DNA of 64,000 bases from Larix kaempferi (GCA_027924585.1 BSBM01000486.1:41060001-41124000), one strand, 5' to 3'; counted from the stretch's first letter, positions 47,393 through 61,724 are shown. A program made the numbers and translations. Notes: generated by a model from the sequence alone, not told the origin.

Positions 47393-47933
47393 ATGCATGC
47401 CTTTAATTTATTATATATATTCCATTTTCCCTATCCAATTGTCAATACACAAATTTTCTTCTCCTTCCTAGTATTTCTCAAGAGCTATTTTTCTTTTTTC
47501 ATTGACTTATTCCTCAAATTTTAAATTATTGTTTCTCAACCCTAACAATTATATTATTAAAATATATTTTATTACCCACACTCTCTTCTACATCATTCAT
47601 CTTTATGTGATCCCCCGAAGATGGGTGGAGAGACCACTCTAAACGTTGGGAAAAGGTTAATACAGGAAGGAATTTTGACAAAATGATCTATGTTAAACAA
47701 AATAATGACCATCTAATTATAATAAATAAATGAGTTTTATTCCTGTTTTAAAAAAAAATCTTTCTTTTTTGTTTAAACCATTTTTTAATATGCTCTTGGA
47801 ATTGTCTATTGCAAAGGAATCCAAAATTATTTACTATTTTGATTATTGACTTCTTATTACCACTAGGCTCACAATATATTCAAAGATACAAATATATTAT
47901 AATGATTAAATTGAACACCAATATGGACATATT
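47393..47933. other. AT-rich flank
   Basis: No gene or border recognised. It may include the outer part of the LTR belonging to the gypsy fragment at 46290. Confidence 0.35.
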
Positions 47934-48883
47934 TGTTAACACCAAAATTTTCCCACTAGCCATGTCACCAAGCAAGTTGCCCACATACACCATCATAAGG
48001 CCTTCATTTCCACTTGTTTTCACCCCTTGGACCGTAACAGACCTTGATAAAAGCCAAAAAATCAAAGCAAATGCTAACGGGGACAATTTCAACTCAGGTC
48101 GCTCATTTCCCTAGGGAATGAGTGACCCAACTCGCATTAAATCCTTCAAATTGAGTGACCTGGAAGTCGCACAAAAATCCAAAAGATAAGCGACCTAAAC
48201 CCTGACATGAAAATTGGTTGCTTCTTTCTTTCCTCATGCAAAAAGAGGAAACTGATGCTCGAACTTCACCTCGGCACAAATCACAGAGAGGATTCCAGAC
48301 AGAAAAGGACATTTGTATCCTTATCCATCCAGCTTTGTGTCGAGCCTATAAATCAAGCACCAAGGTCCATTCATTGATTACATACACACACAAACATATA
48401 CATGTCCATTATCCCCACATACACCCTTTTCCCATTTACCCACTCAAAATGTCACCCTAATGAATTTCCACCCGAAGTCAGAGCATGCCTCCTTCTTGCT
48501 CCTTCTTCACCTGCTGGAGATTGAGTTCATGGCATGTTGATGGAGGACCATGGATTGTATGGATATCATATGGACCCTCATTTGGATTGGGTCCCACCTT
48601 ACTACACATATCGAGGTGACCCTATCTCTTGTACCAAATCATTTTATAATGAAAGGCATCCTTTATTATTTAACCCTATCTACTATGTGTTGTTGATAAA
48701 GAATGAATGAATGGTTTAGCTTAGATTTGCTTTCATGTTGTTTAGTTTAGTTTTTATACCTATTAGATTAGTCATCCTAGTTTTTATTTTATTTGTTTTT
48801 TGTTTTTCCTATTGAAACTCTACTAAGGTTAAAACAACCCTTAATAGGTGCCTGTTGGCACATGCTGGTGTAAAAATCCAACA
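47934..48883 (+). repeat. LTR related to the E1 LTR, probably solo
   Basis: It starts TGTTAACACC like the E1 LTR and ends with a region parallel to the E1 LTR end (ttcctattgaaact, then taataggtgcc, then ccaaca). A TATA box (TATAAAT) lies at 48347-48353. At about 950 bp it is longer than the E1 LTR and clearly diverged. No polypurine tract precedes it and no PBS follows it, so a solo LTR is likely. A matching target duplication was not found. Confidence 0.7.
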
Positions 48884-51800
48884 ACAATGTCAAAAATGAA
48901 GTTTTCCACATGATCCATGGAGTTTTTTTCCTCTCCTCAATATTGTAATACAAAGTTAGATAACAAAATTTCAAATATCATAATATTGATCTCCACATAG
49001 GATCTATAATAAAGTTCCTCATTAACATCTAATTTTATTAATCGATACTAAACTCGTAAACTTAATTTTATATTTATTAAACTTCAAATCTCATCACTTC
49101 TATATCTACTTTTATTATTAATAAATATATAAAATAAATAAAAAGAATGACATGAATTTTTTTTTAAAAATTATGAATATATATATTTCCACAAGAAAAT
49201 ACCAATAAGATGCATTTGCCTCAAAGACTTAGTTCTCCTAGTGTATGAGCACAACATCCATGTCATGTGTACATGACTCTGTAATCATACATCTAAGGCA
49301 AAGATAGTAATCACATGTCTCAACACCCTATCCCATGTCTCAACACCCTATCCCTTTTTAGTTCATTTTAAATCATAAAGCACAAAGATTTAAATTTATT
49401 CCAAGCATTGATACTTAAAATATCACAAGTATAATAAAATAATCACAACTAATAAAAAACTTAACCCTCCTTTCTATTCTCTTGAAGTCATCGCAATCTA
49501 AAATTATTATTTCATTTGGCTACTAATTTTTCCTTAATATTGGTCACATGATACCCTCAAACATGCCAAACAATTATTTAATAACATACTTTTACATAAA
49601 TGACAAATTTATTCCCCATATATTTCAAAATGATAAGGTCATCATTAATTAAAACTAAACTAACTACTATTTGAATCGTATACTTGGACATTACTATTTA
49701 CAACTTGGTTGGTTTCTCTTCTAATTATACATGGAGATACCATAAGAATGGTATACTTGGACATTACTATTTACAATTTAATTGGTTGGTTTCTCTTCTA
49801 ATTATACACGGAGATACCATAAGAAAAATAATTGTAATAAAATCGTTCCTCATCCATAATAAGAATATAAAATGATAATAACATAAATATGTTACTTTAA
49901 AAAAATTGTTAAAATATTCTTTAATAAAATCTTGATTTAGACCTAAGTGAATGTTTTAGGCCTAAAAATATAAAACATAATAAAACATAACAAATCAAAG
50001 ATTAGCAAAATATTCTTTAATAAAATCAATTTAAGTCTAAGTGAATATTCTAGAAGTAATATTAACATTTTCATTATGAAGTTAAGATTTGGTTTCACAT
50101 TAAATATATTTTAAAACAATTTTTAGAATATATTTAAGAGATTGTAAATAGATAATTTTCAACACACCTAAATAGCTAGGTTGAAATCTCTTTCCTTTAT
50201 TAATGGGTTGGTGAATTTCATTATCCAATATATGAAAGAATTCATTAACAAATTTCCTAAGATCAAAGCACAATTTCCAAAGGGTTTAAGTCAAGGTAGG
50301 AAGAATGAGGATTATCTATTGCAACATGCCATTTAAAGAAGTATTTCCTTCATTGGTCTTTGCTATCTACAACTCTTTGAGTTCTCCATGAAACTTGCAC
50401 ATAAAACCACAGCATGCCTTCCTACTCTTCTAATAACAAAAACATAAAGGGATTAGAGCTAGATCTAGTTTCCTACCAATTAATTAACATGAGAAATCGG
50501 GTGGAAACCGAATTTATTCATATTAGATCAAAGAATGAAATACTTACACCCCTTGCCATTGAGATGTTTTCTTCCTCCTTTGTCCAAGGTTCCCTCCTCC
50601 ACTTCCCAAGCGTTTGATCACCAAAAGTGTGAATAAAAAGAGTCTCTCACCAATTCACTTTAATAACTTTGCTCTTCAATCATTCCTCCTTAATCCTCAC
50701 CCCAAATGCCTCTTATATAGACTTAGGATTTGGATGTTGAAAGGGAACTTTTCAATGTGGGATGGGAATCCCAACTTAAATTCCTCTATTTACCCTCCTT
50801 TCTATAGTTTTTGGCATTTGTTAAGAATAATGGATCATTTAATGCACAAAACGCATATGCCATGTATTTTCCTTCCACTTTCAGTTTGTGGAGACTTTGA
50901 TCTTAGCTTTTGGTAGGAAATTCAATCACTGAAGTTGCCCCTAGCAGACTACATGGACCTTCATTCACACCTTCCCTTTCGGAAAGTAGCGATTGTATTA
51001 AGAGATTATGTCAATTGTAAACAAGCATGGCCACGAACAATACACAATGGATCCATGTCAAAAGTACCTCAAAAAATGTACAATGCACTATGACCAGTGA
51101 GAGATATCTAGGTCTTCGTGGTACTTTAACATGTAGTTTAATATTTTGCAACTCAAACAGTGCATTGATGAGTGATACAACTATTTTTCCCAAGGTCTTC
51201 AATCCATACTAAAAATAGTATGAGTTCATATCATGCAAATAAATGAGCTGATGTCGAGCATAATAAAAAATTGTCTAATTATCGGTCATTATTGTACTAT
51301 ATCGTTAGCATATGCGAGGAGGCCCACTGATAGTGATGATGGACTCCAAGGCATTAAGTAAAATCTAGAAAGTGTAAATAAATATTCTAAAGTCAAACAA
51401 TTGTAGAATCAAACAATCAAGGGTCATTGATGTATACCCACTATCGTTTGTGAGGAAACCTTCCACTAAAGATTGCAAGATCCAAGGAACTCTAGGGTTC
51501 CTAGATCCACTTCCTAGATGGTGATTTGGTGTCGATAGGAAGAGATTTTTCGAAGAGAGGGCATTGATGCATCCCACATCAACCAACAAAAAATAGAGAT
51601 CAATAGTTTGATATAATTTGGTAGATCTGTGAGATCCAACACTATATACTAATAAAAGGAAGGCTAACATTATTGGTCAAGAATATTTGAGGAATGGCTG
51701 ACACTATTTTGACTTCCCTTGAACAAATGACACAACGCATAGTGACACTTGGAAACATAAGACTCAAGTAACTAACCTTTATGAAATCCTCCTATGTCAG

Positions 51801-52337
51801 CTACATTAATGAAAGCTTCATACTTGACAAGAAGGATAACCCATCGGTGGCGTTATGTTCAAAATATTGGTATATTTTCCTAAGGAAAATGTAGATAGTG
51901 TACTAATAACTGATGCAAAAATATGTGTCATGTTCAAGGGTGACAAGGACTAACTATTGCCACTCATTCTAGGATGGAATATAAAGTGATTCAATGACCC
52001 CCCCCTCCTCCCTCGCACATTTTTTTAAATTTCTAATACATTTGTATAATATTGAAAAATAATCAAGCATGTTATAGTACATTAGAGGAAACAAGTGTCT
52101 CAAGGGCATGCACCTACATTCCAAGGGCACAGGTCAAGCTGAGGAAAAGATGAAATTGCAAACATGTGCTAAGCTAGTTGTGTACACTCTTATGGATGTT
52201 TCCTCCATGAGTATGGGTCAATTAAACAAAACCAAAAATTTGTGGGCATAATGTAGCAAAAAGTGACCACAAAGGAAAATACGCAACATAAGAAATAAGC
52301 AACAAAGTAGTAGGAACATATGTATAGGCGAGTATTT
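48884..52337. other. AT-rich stretch without recognised genes
   Basis: About 3.4 kb with no retroelement domain I can identify. It holds a tandem duplication with 73-bp period (49678-49827), a second imperfect duplication around ttctttaataaaatc (49910 and 50010), and a short repeat of catgtctcaacaccctatcc (49315-49355). The ORFs at 50614, 51365 and 52443 have no family features. It is probably very old repeat DNA. Confidence 0.4.
49678..49827. repeat. 73-bp tandem duplication
   Basis: Two copies starting gtatacttggacattact at 49678 and 49751, with an aattggt insertion in the second. Confidence 0.85.
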
Positions 52338-52690
52338 TGTTAGAAAAACAAGATCACAGAGCAATAACAATAAACAAGATGCAAATATAAATCACATAAA
52401 CACAATACAAGAGAGACACCAATATAACGTGGTTCACCCAAGATGGGCTACGTCCACACAGAAATTGCCAGTCCTTATTATTATACCATCCAACAAATGA
52501 AGGGATACAACCTGCAGCACATCCGCTGCAACTTTCTCTTCACTCTCTCACAGTCTCTCTTACACAAACATAGATATTTTTTCAATACTACAATACACAA
52601 CCGTATTACAATGACTTCCTTTTAAAAAGGGATTACCATGGGAAAATACTATGGAACACCTAATACCATGGACCGTAAATCACCCATTAT
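52338..52690 (-). repeat. Copia LTR remnant of the A/B family
   Basis: It begins tgttagaaaaacaagatca and follows the LTR at 2279 through ggttcacccaa and ggctacgtccacac to gggaaaatac. It then diverges and lacks the GC-rich block. No PBS is on its left, so this is the outer end of a 3' or solo LTR. The E2 LTR begins about 70 bp further right. Confidence 0.8.
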
Positions 52691-52760
52691 TGACCAAGTC
52701 ATGACTATGAAATTATAACATTTTCCAAGGCTTTTTTTTTTGAAATTTTATCTACGGGTG

Positions 52761-53678
52761 TGTTATAGCGTATTTTTCCACCTTGTGAGCATCAACACTC
52801 ATTGGCATTCGGTATTCATTTAAATGAGTCAGATCCATTATTTTTCCTCCAGGAACCATTGTTCCCTATTTTTGTTCTTGTACGCTAGTTTTTCCACTAT
52901 ACCTAGCGTATCTACAGGTTGAACCAATATAGCCCGCATACATAGAGTTATCTGGTAAAAAACAGTAAAAACTCAATTTTTACTCCCAAAAAGCGGTCTT
53001 AGGGTGACCTTTGGCCTCCATGCACCCCAAAACGACTCGATTCGACCTTTCACCTACCTTTGGAGGGTTATATATTGAGCTCTTCTGGTGTATGGAAGGG
53101 AGGAGAAAGAGAGAGCACCGTAACTCTATTGGATTTTTGTCGTGACTTGAGTCTACATCCATTGATCCTTGTTGTTGTGAACTTTTTATGTTCACCTACC
53201 AAACTCCTTCATAGTTTGAGTTTTCCATTGCATGGGGGATTGAAGTGGTGGAGGCACAAGTGGAGGGACCTAGTTCTTGGTTCAGATGGGTTGCCGGCAA
53301 GAGGTTGTATCATGTAATTCTTGTTATCATTAATGGAAATACTCATTTCTCGTCCAATTGATCTTGTGAATGTTGTTTAAATTACATTGGGTTATATTTT
53401 CTTATGATATCATGGACCATGTTATTGATTATGCTAATGTCTTTCATATATTATATGCACTTGCTTGTATTTGTTGTTGAGACTAAGCTGCAGGGTCAAG
53501 TGTAGAGATTGAAATCTCAACGGGGATCTACTTCGAACATCCGGTTGAAGGTTGGTCTTATTCTCCATATCTTAACATTTTCATTTATATAATATTGTTT
53601 TGAGAATTGAGTTGATTTCTAGCAGTCATCTGTCTATTGTGGTCTGCCCCATACCATAGGAATTTTTTCTCCGTAACA
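52761..53678 (+). repeat. E2 5' LTR
   Basis: Starts TGTTATAGCG and ends CCGTAACA (TGTTA/TAACA inverted ends), directly before the PBS region. A TATA-like TTATATATT lies at 53068-53076. Short gcgta/tacgc palindromic motifs near 52890-52950 recall the arrays of E1. The left flank gggtg would be its target duplication, but the right side lies outside the window. Confidence 0.8.
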
Positions 53679-53682
53679 GAAA

Positions 53683-53700
53683 TGGCAACTCCGCTGGGGA
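53683..53700 (+). promoter_or_regulatory. E2 primer-binding site
   Basis: The sequence tggcaactccgctgggga starts four bases after the LTR end. Close variants of this string sit at the same place in plant Tat/Ogre elements. I do not assign the tRNA. Confidence 0.75.
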
Positions 53701-55243
53701 GGAACCTCCATTTTGGGGATTTTTAGGCATTTTTCCTTATTTTGAGTTGTTGTTTGTCGAGCTTCTGTGTCATTTACTAGTCGTCGGGTTCTGCATTAGA
53801 AAACTTGATTTTTCTGGGTTGTTTGATTAATTTTTGGCTCATTTACCTATCCCTGTACGCGGGTCAGCCTTGTTTTTCCTGCGTCTACCCGCTATTGTCA
53901 GTACAATAGCCATCGTACATACGCTATTGTTCTATGAACAGTCATGTACAACTCCGGGATTGTCTTGTTTATGACCTTGGGTTGTTGTTGGGTTGGTTCT
54001 GAGTATTCATGAGTCTTAGTAGGCCTGTTTCCTCATTGTTCCATGCTCTGTTATTGACCAGAAACTCCTCTTTCTTTAGTTTTTGAGCTTTTTTGGTTTC
54101 CCACCATTTTTTGTTTTATAGCTCATAATTAGCTTGGCTGAGTCTTACTCTTTGGGATTTGTTGGATTGTCTGCTTGATACGATTTGCACTTTTTACTAA
54201 ATAGTTTGATTCTGCTTGCATTTTTTCATTTCATTTATATTGAAAAAATACAAAAACATTGTTTTTCATTTTCCTTTCATTTATAAGCGAAAATACAAAA
54301 ATATTTTCTTTATGTTTCTGCATTTTGCATCAGAGTGCTTGTGAATTCATCTAGGACTTGCTTGTGCATTGAAATTTTAAAAGAGATTGCATTTTTATTT
54401 TCTAACCATTGGATTGATTGTCATACTAGTGGCATAGTTTTTATTGAATAGATGAGTCTAGTGCTTTTCGATTGTGCATACCATTGAGTCTTTTTACATC
54501 ATCAGTTTCACGACCATATCCTTTGAGTAATTACATCCATTAAAATTAACGTTTAATATTAAAATTAATTAGAAACGATTTTCTCTTTTATAGGGTGCAC
54601 CAACTAGCATAGGTTTAGAGTCTTGGAATAGATCATTGTGAGTTAACAATCCAAGACTATTAAACGAAACATTATGTGTCTAACCAGGGAGTGGTGAAAC
54701 CCATGGTATACATCAATTTTCTTAGGAATCTCTACTCAAACCAGAGTTAAGCACGAGGTCACAGGAGGTTGGTTGCGGAGATAGCCCTCCAATACTAGCT
54801 GAACGTGGGAGATATTTCCAGGATTTGTTCGTGTACAGAGGCTCTTAGGGGATTTGACCCTCTTGAGTTTCGGGCTTAGCTACCCTGCCCATATGACGGA
54901 TCCCACCTGTGATTGTCCACCTGAGCATTGGTTATATGTGGTGGCCTTAGTTGCTTTACCTAGGTATCACATAGGGCATTCATTACGGTTATTCTGTGAT
55001 TGTCCTGAGTTAGATAGGGGTTGGATAGCACAGTTGTTGTTGTATAGGGATTTGAAACTATGTACGCAGTGAAGTTTGGGAGCCCTTATAACTTATTTTG
55101 TTACCTCTGGTTATAGTTTGGGAGTCTCAAGCCTCTCCTAGGAGAGACATACCGGCTGTAGTGTTGAGAGGTCCCTTGAACCAGTCCTGTTTGTGTGCAT
55201 TTGGATGTAGTTTCTTTAGGTGTGTGCTCTTTGATCGTTTTAG
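53701..55243 (+). other. E2 leader
   Basis: Long untranslated leader of gypsy type. Around 53855-53940 it has tacgcgggtc, ctacccgcta and tacgctattg motifs that look like a decayed version of the palindromic array in the E1 leader. The ORF at 54854-55072 lacks any motif. Confidence 0.55.
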
Positions 55244-58200
55244 TTGGCCGTTAGGAGGCGTTTTGATTTATTGATATTTTTGGAGTTATCGTGGAGCGAG
55301 ATCCACCGGTCTCATTGTTTGGTTGGTCTACCAGCTGACGAGTTAGCACGTCCTTTTTATAAGAGACGCCGGAGGACTGTTGCTAGTCCTATTGATACTC
55401 CTTACGATCTTCAAGAAGCTCACATTATGACTTCTGCATCTGGCACGGCGGGAATTCCCATGACTCCATCGGGTGATGTCGAAGGACACACCACTCCTTC
55501 CACTACTAGGGGTGGTTGGGAGGGAGGTTCACCACCACATGTCACTCCTACTGGGTTTGGGTCGAACCCACCCGCGGATACAAACGCATTTGATGGTACA
55601 CACACATGGTTTCTGATATGGGATGCCCGATCTTAATGAGACAACAATCCCTTCGACCACTACTCCTTTCTCATTTGGCATGCCTAATCTTAATACGAAT
55701 GTTACATCCACTACATCGGGTAGTCATGCTAACTCTAGTCTTGGTGTCGGGGGAACTGCTCCCTCTGGGGGCACTGCACCCTCTTTTTCTGCATATCGGT
55801 TTGGGACTGGTCATATCCCTTCATCTATTCCAAGTGTTGGAGGAGGGCCACCTCCCAGAACTACCCCTAATTTCATTGGGAACACTTTCCATAATATGAC
55901 TCATATTCCACCTTTTAACCCACATGCCTCTACGCATATACCCATTACTACGACCACATTTTCTAACTTGAATTTCTCTCCTAATATAGGGGTTGGGAAC
56001 ATACCCTTTACTTATGGTCATCACACGACTTCTCCTGCTACGAATAACACTTATATACCCCATAATTATGGTGGTAACCCCTATTACAACGCAACTGGTT
56101 CTGGCCCTTATTACAACCCTCCTCACTATGGTGCTTACAATACACATATACCTTTGTACCCTTACATGGGTCAAGTTGGGGGTGGTTATCATCCCTATGG
56201 TCATGGTCATGGTTTATATCATCCTTTAGGTCCACAAGGTCAGCCTCTTTTGGGAGCTTATAATCAAGCTTCGCAACCACAACTCACGTTTCTTGCTCGT
56301 TTGAATATACCAGATCTTTCGAAGCTCACGAATGATCTGGTGTGTCACGATTATTCTTGGCCTCCAGTCCCTACCAAGCTCCTTTCTGACATTCCAAAGT
56401 TCAAGGGGAAGAATGGTGAGGATCCAGGTGATCATGTTACTACTTTTCACTTATGGTGCTCCTCGAATTCATTAAATCATGACTCTATTCATTTGAGACT
56501 ATTTCAATGCACCCTCACAGTGGCAGTAGTGAAATGGTATGTTGAGTTTCCTGGAGGAACTTATAGGGGTTTTAATGAGTTAGCCTTGGTTTTCCTATAT
56601 CACTTTCAGCTGTCATTTCGCTACGATACTGGCAGCAAAATCTTATCTACCTTTCGCCAGGACAAAGCCACCCACATATCCGATCATATTCAAGAGTGGC
56701 ATCGACGAAAGAGGCTAGTGAAAGCCAACATTCCTCCATAATTTATGTTGGAATGGTTCCTTAAGTCTTTGCTTCCCTACATTTATAAGTACGTTTCAGT
56801 GTCTGGCATTATGACTGAGGAGCAAGCTATTTTCAAATCCCAACAGCTAAACCAAGTCTACACTCAGTCTAGTATCCTGTACGATATTATTCCTGATGCA
56901 CCGAGATCACGTCATGAGCCCAAGCCTGTTCCTGGACCACATGCTGATGGCATCGTTGGATCCATGAGTACTCGTCCTGTAGATTTAGTTACAAATCAAA
57001 TGAAAAATTTGTCTATTAACCAATCTACCCCTGGATAGGCTCATGCATTGTCCGTTTCCACTCCATCGTCCGATGTTCACTCTATACAATCGGTGAACCC
57101 ATCGGGTAACCAGCAAGCTGGTGTAAAGAAGAAGGGGAGAAATAATCGTAGGGGTGGAAATAGTGGGATCAATCGAAATATTCCTAGAAAAGAGAACGCT
57201 AACCCTCCTTAGGATGGCAGAAATGCTAGTGGGGATCGTAAACCTAGACGTAAGGTGAAATTTCCTTGCAAGCTTTGTTCGGAAGATCACCTTACCCATT
57301 TGTGTCCTCGAATTGAAGAAGCTTCGAAGCATCTTGCACAGAGCCCAGATGTGTTGAAAGATCCCCTTCTGCATCATCAGAATATGGCTTTGAGTGCTTC
57401 CGTCGTTGGCTATGGGACTAACGAAACTTCGACGTCCTCTTCTCATGCCAGTGGCTTTGGATGTGTGAACATGGTTAAATATGAGGTTAGTATTGCTACC
57501 CGCCAATGCGATTATGGTGCACCACAACCGAATATGGGGAATGATCCCCCTCCTCCTGACTCTTCTTTGCATATCTAGAAGCCTACTACTATGTCGCGGA
57601 TACCGAAAGTTGTTCTTAAGCACTCAGCGCATAATCCCAATGCCCGAGCCGCCCAAAACTACTCCATTGTAGAATATTTGGGCCAAAATCCATGTGCCAT
57701 GTCAGCTCTTGAGGTTTTACAGGCATGTCCTTCATAGAGGAACGCCCTTTTATGTGCTTTGGGAGTTCAGGATCAGGGTATCCCTAACGTTATTAAATTC
57801 AACACTACTGATGTCTAGCCTCACTTGCCTTATCATGTGGCTTTTCAAGTCCATGTTAGGTGCTTACAAAAAATCGTTAAAGGTACGGTGGTTGACGAAG
57901 GTGCTTCCACCTCAGTAATGTCGTTGGATTGTTAGAAAGCTCTTGGCTCTCCTCCATTGTCAAATTCTATGACCATGCTTACTGCGTTCGATGGTCAGTC
58001 GTTTAGGCCACATGTTATTCTCCCTTCCCTTGAGGTCCACCTGGGTGGGAAATCCGTGCCTATTGAAGTCGAGGTGGTTGATGCACCCATCGACTACAAC
58101 CTTCTACTAGGTAGAAATTGGATCTATGCAATGAGAGCGATCGTGTCCTCTTTGTTTAGAGTTATTTGCTTTCCTCACAAAGGAAAAATTGTGACAGTTG

Positions 58201-61200
58201 ATCAGCTATATTTCTCTAGCTCCAATACCATAGCATCACCGGGAACTATTGTTCCCCAGATCGAAAATTCTCAGCCGGTAACTGGGAATATTGGTGTAGG
58301 ATTGTATTCCTCTTTGATGTGATCATTCGACTTTGTTGCACCAATCTCCTTCATTGGAACCATTTCTGATAGTGCGCCATTGTCATTAAATAATGTACCT
58401 TTCTGAACCTCATACTTTAGTGATCCGTGGACATTACCATCCACGAGTTCCCTGTCTGGAGACATTTCGCACATTGGAATGGCTATGCCACTATCTGCAG
58501 TCGAGCTTGCATACCGTGATATTCAACAAGCCACTGCAAATCCGGATCTCTCCTCTTCATGGACAGAAGAAGACGATCCTATTATGCTGCCTGCGTGGGC
58601 AGCCAACTCATATTGCTCGCATGATTGTCTTGATGGTACTTTTCCCTTGGATGAAGCTATCATGGAGGCCATGAGTGGTAGTGATAGGCCTTGGGAATAT
58701 TTGCATCATCGCTTTTATTTTCTTCCCAACCTTAACCTTATCGAGCGAGAAGAGTTTAGGTTGACTCTTGCAGAGAAGGTTGGTCACCCTGTAGCTCCTT
58801 TGGATTCGCATTGTATTTACGTGGAGGGGAATATGGCTAATATCTCCCCAACCATACCGATCAAAATTTCTCGTACGCCCGAAAAGATTGAGAACATTTA
58901 TATCGGTGTTGATTGTTCTCCCGATGAGATCCGCATATACACCGAGTTGTTCAAGGAATTTCGGGATGTTTCCGCCTGGTCATATGAGGAGATGCCAGGA
59001 ATAGACCCTAGCATTGTCGAGCACGAGATTAAGACATATCCTAATGTTAAGCCGGTTCGACAACGTCTTCGTGCTGTGAATACTAGGAAGGAAGCTGCGA
59101 TCAAGGCAGAGGTGGAGAAACTACTCAAAGTTGGTTTCATCTACCCAATTCCCCTTACCGAATGGGTGTCAAATCCTGTTCCTGTGGATAAGAAGCAGGG
59201 AACCATCCATGTATGTACAGATTTTAGAGATCTGAACCGAGCATGTTCGAAAGATAACTTCCCCACTCCATTCATAGATCAAATCTTGGATGCATGTGCG
59301 GGAAGCAAGGTATTTTCATTTATGGACAGTTTCTCAGGATATAATCAGATCCAGATTAAACCCGAGGATCAACATAAAACTGCTTTTATATGTCCTTGGG
59401 GTGCATTTGCGTACCGGAAGATGCCCTTCGGCCTTAAAAACACTGGAGCTACTTTTCAGCGTGCCATGAATTACGCTTTTCACAACCGTAAGTGCATATT
59501 GGAGGCTTACTTGGATGATCTTGATGGCCAGTCTCGTAAGAGAGTGGACCACCCCAAGCACCTCCGCCTCATTTTCGAAAGATGTCGGTGTTACAAGATT
59601 CGTTTCAACCCCAATAAGTGCATATTTGTCGTGAGAACGGGTCGCCTTTTAGGGTTCGTAGTTTCCAAAGAGGGTATAAGATTTGATCCTCTAAAGGTTG
59701 AGGCAATACTTCGGTTTCCTACCCCACGTAACTTAATTCAACTTCAAAGCCTCCAAGGGAGAGTGACTTTCTTACGACGCTTTATCGTGAATTATGCTAG
59801 TCTTAACAAAGGTTTTGCGTGACTTTTGAAGAAAGACACTCCATTTATCTGGGATGAGCGAGCCCAACAGTCTTTCGACGCTTTGAAGAAAGATTTGGTA
59901 TTGGCCACTCTGCTTAGTCCACCCGACTTTGCTATAGATTTTTTGCTTTATGCGGACACGTCTCAGGAGACAATTGGTATGGTCTTAGTTCAGGTGGATG
60001 ATGTGCTCCAAGAGCATGTTGTTTACTAGCTTAGTCGAAATTTAGTAGATGCTAAGCTGAGATAATCTCACGTGGATAAATTGGCACTTGCGACTGTTCA
60101 TGCAGTCCAACGTTTACGGCATTACATTCTGCTTAGGAAAACAACTGTCATAGCACATGTCAATACATTTCAGTTCATTCTTTCACTACGCCTAATTGGG
60201 GGTAGGTATAATAAGTGGATTATTATTCTTCAGGAGTTTGATCTTGATTTTGCTTCGGTGAAATCCTTGGTTTTCGCTGAGCTCATGTTGGATTTCCCAA
60301 GACTTGATGAGGATATCGTCCATGAAGACTCTTTTGTGGATGAACATTTATTACTCATCGCGTCAACGGACCCTTGGTATGGGTATATCATTATATATCT
60401 CCAAAATCTGAAGTTCCCTTCGCATTATTCGTGAGATGAATGACGACGTGTGAGACATCATGCTAAAGACTATGTCATCATCAGTGACACTTTGTATCGT
60501 CGGGGAAAAGACTCCATTTTATGTCATTGTTTAACTCATGAAGAAGCAGAGCTTGTTCTTAATGATTGCCATGGTGGGGCATGTGGTGGTCACTTATCTG
60601 GGCTTGCGACAACCCAACGTATCATGCGAGCAGGTTACTTCTGGCCTTCAATCTTCAAAGATTGTATGAACGCCGTGAAGATATGTCAGCCTTGTCAGGT
60701 TTTTTCTCGAAATGTACACTCGCATCTTGCGCCCCTTCATCCAGTCGTCACCATTGGTCCCTTCACCAAGTGGGGCGTGGATTTCATGGATTTCAAACTA
60801 GTTTTGGCTAGGGGGAATCACCATATTATTGTGGTCGTGGACTACTTTTCCAAATGGGTTGAGGCCATGCCGACCATAAAAGTTGATGGTGCTACTGCAG
60901 CCCACTTTGTATTCAATCAGATTATCACTTGATTCGGTATCCTGAAAGATATTGTCACTGACCATGGCAGTCACTTCCAAAACAAAATGATGGCAGATTT
61001 GTCACTCAATCTTGGGTTTCATCAAGATCATTCATCTTCCTACTACCCCTAAACGAATGGTGAGGTCGAGGCAATAAATAAGTCCTTAAAGACCATTCTC
61101 CAATGAACCATACAACAAAGCAAGAGAAACTGGCATATTATGTTATATCCTGCTTTGTGGGAATATCGAACCACATTTAAGACTGCCACCGATTTCTCAC

Positions 61201-61619
61201 CATTTCAGCTAGTACATGGTGTGGAGTCTATCTTTTCGATTCAATGTGAAATCCCTTCATTGAAACTAGCCATAGAGATCCTTCCTGACACCTCAGATGT
61301 TGAGAAACATTTGATCCACCTTGAGCATCTTGACGAGCAGCGTCGAGATGCCACTGTGGCTATAGATGCCAAAAAACATCGTGTTAAGGTTCAGTATGAT
61401 AGGTTTGTCTGTCCCCGAAAATATGTTGAAGGTGACTTGGTCCTCTTGTATGATCAAGCTAAGGAACCCCTGGGGGTAGGCAATTTTAGCCCCATGTGGA
61501 ATGATCCTTACATTTTGAGGCATGTCCTTGAGAAAGGAGCCTATGAGTTGGAAGACTATGAGGGGAACACCTTAAAGGAGCCTAGAAATGGGCTCTACCT
61601 CAAGCGGTATTATGATTGA
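55244..61619 (+). pseudogene. E2 Gag-Pol (Tat-like gypsy), many nonsense codons but intact frame
   Basis: From 55623 to 61619 one frame carries Gag (IPDLSKLTND to PDAPR), a Cys-rich motif (CKLCSEDHLTHLC), protease (VVDEGASTSVMS), RT (KKQGTIHVCTDF, SFMDSFSGYNQIQI, catalytic AYLDD near 59510) and RNase H. Integrase follows (HHCC finger, VDFMDF, VTDHGSHF, GEVEAINK), then a C-terminal module ending KRYYD. About 17 stops interrupt it, including 56739, 57036, 57576, 58320, 59820, 60027, 60432, 60930 and 61050. One frame change near 55610 separates the N-terminal gag piece (55244-55622). Catalytic residues mostly survive. The C-terminal module is missing from E1. Confidence 0.93.
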
Positions 61620-61724
61620 GCTTCTAGCTCGAGCTGATACTTTTGTATACTAGTTGCTTCTGTACATATGTTAGATTTCTTTTGATTGTCCAGATCTGCT
61701 GATTCGCTTCCATTTGGTTGACAG

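Noticed and set aside
50614-51670. Three ORFs of about 60-100 codons
   Set aside because: No domain, no repeat relationship and AT-rich composition; not distinguishable from chance.
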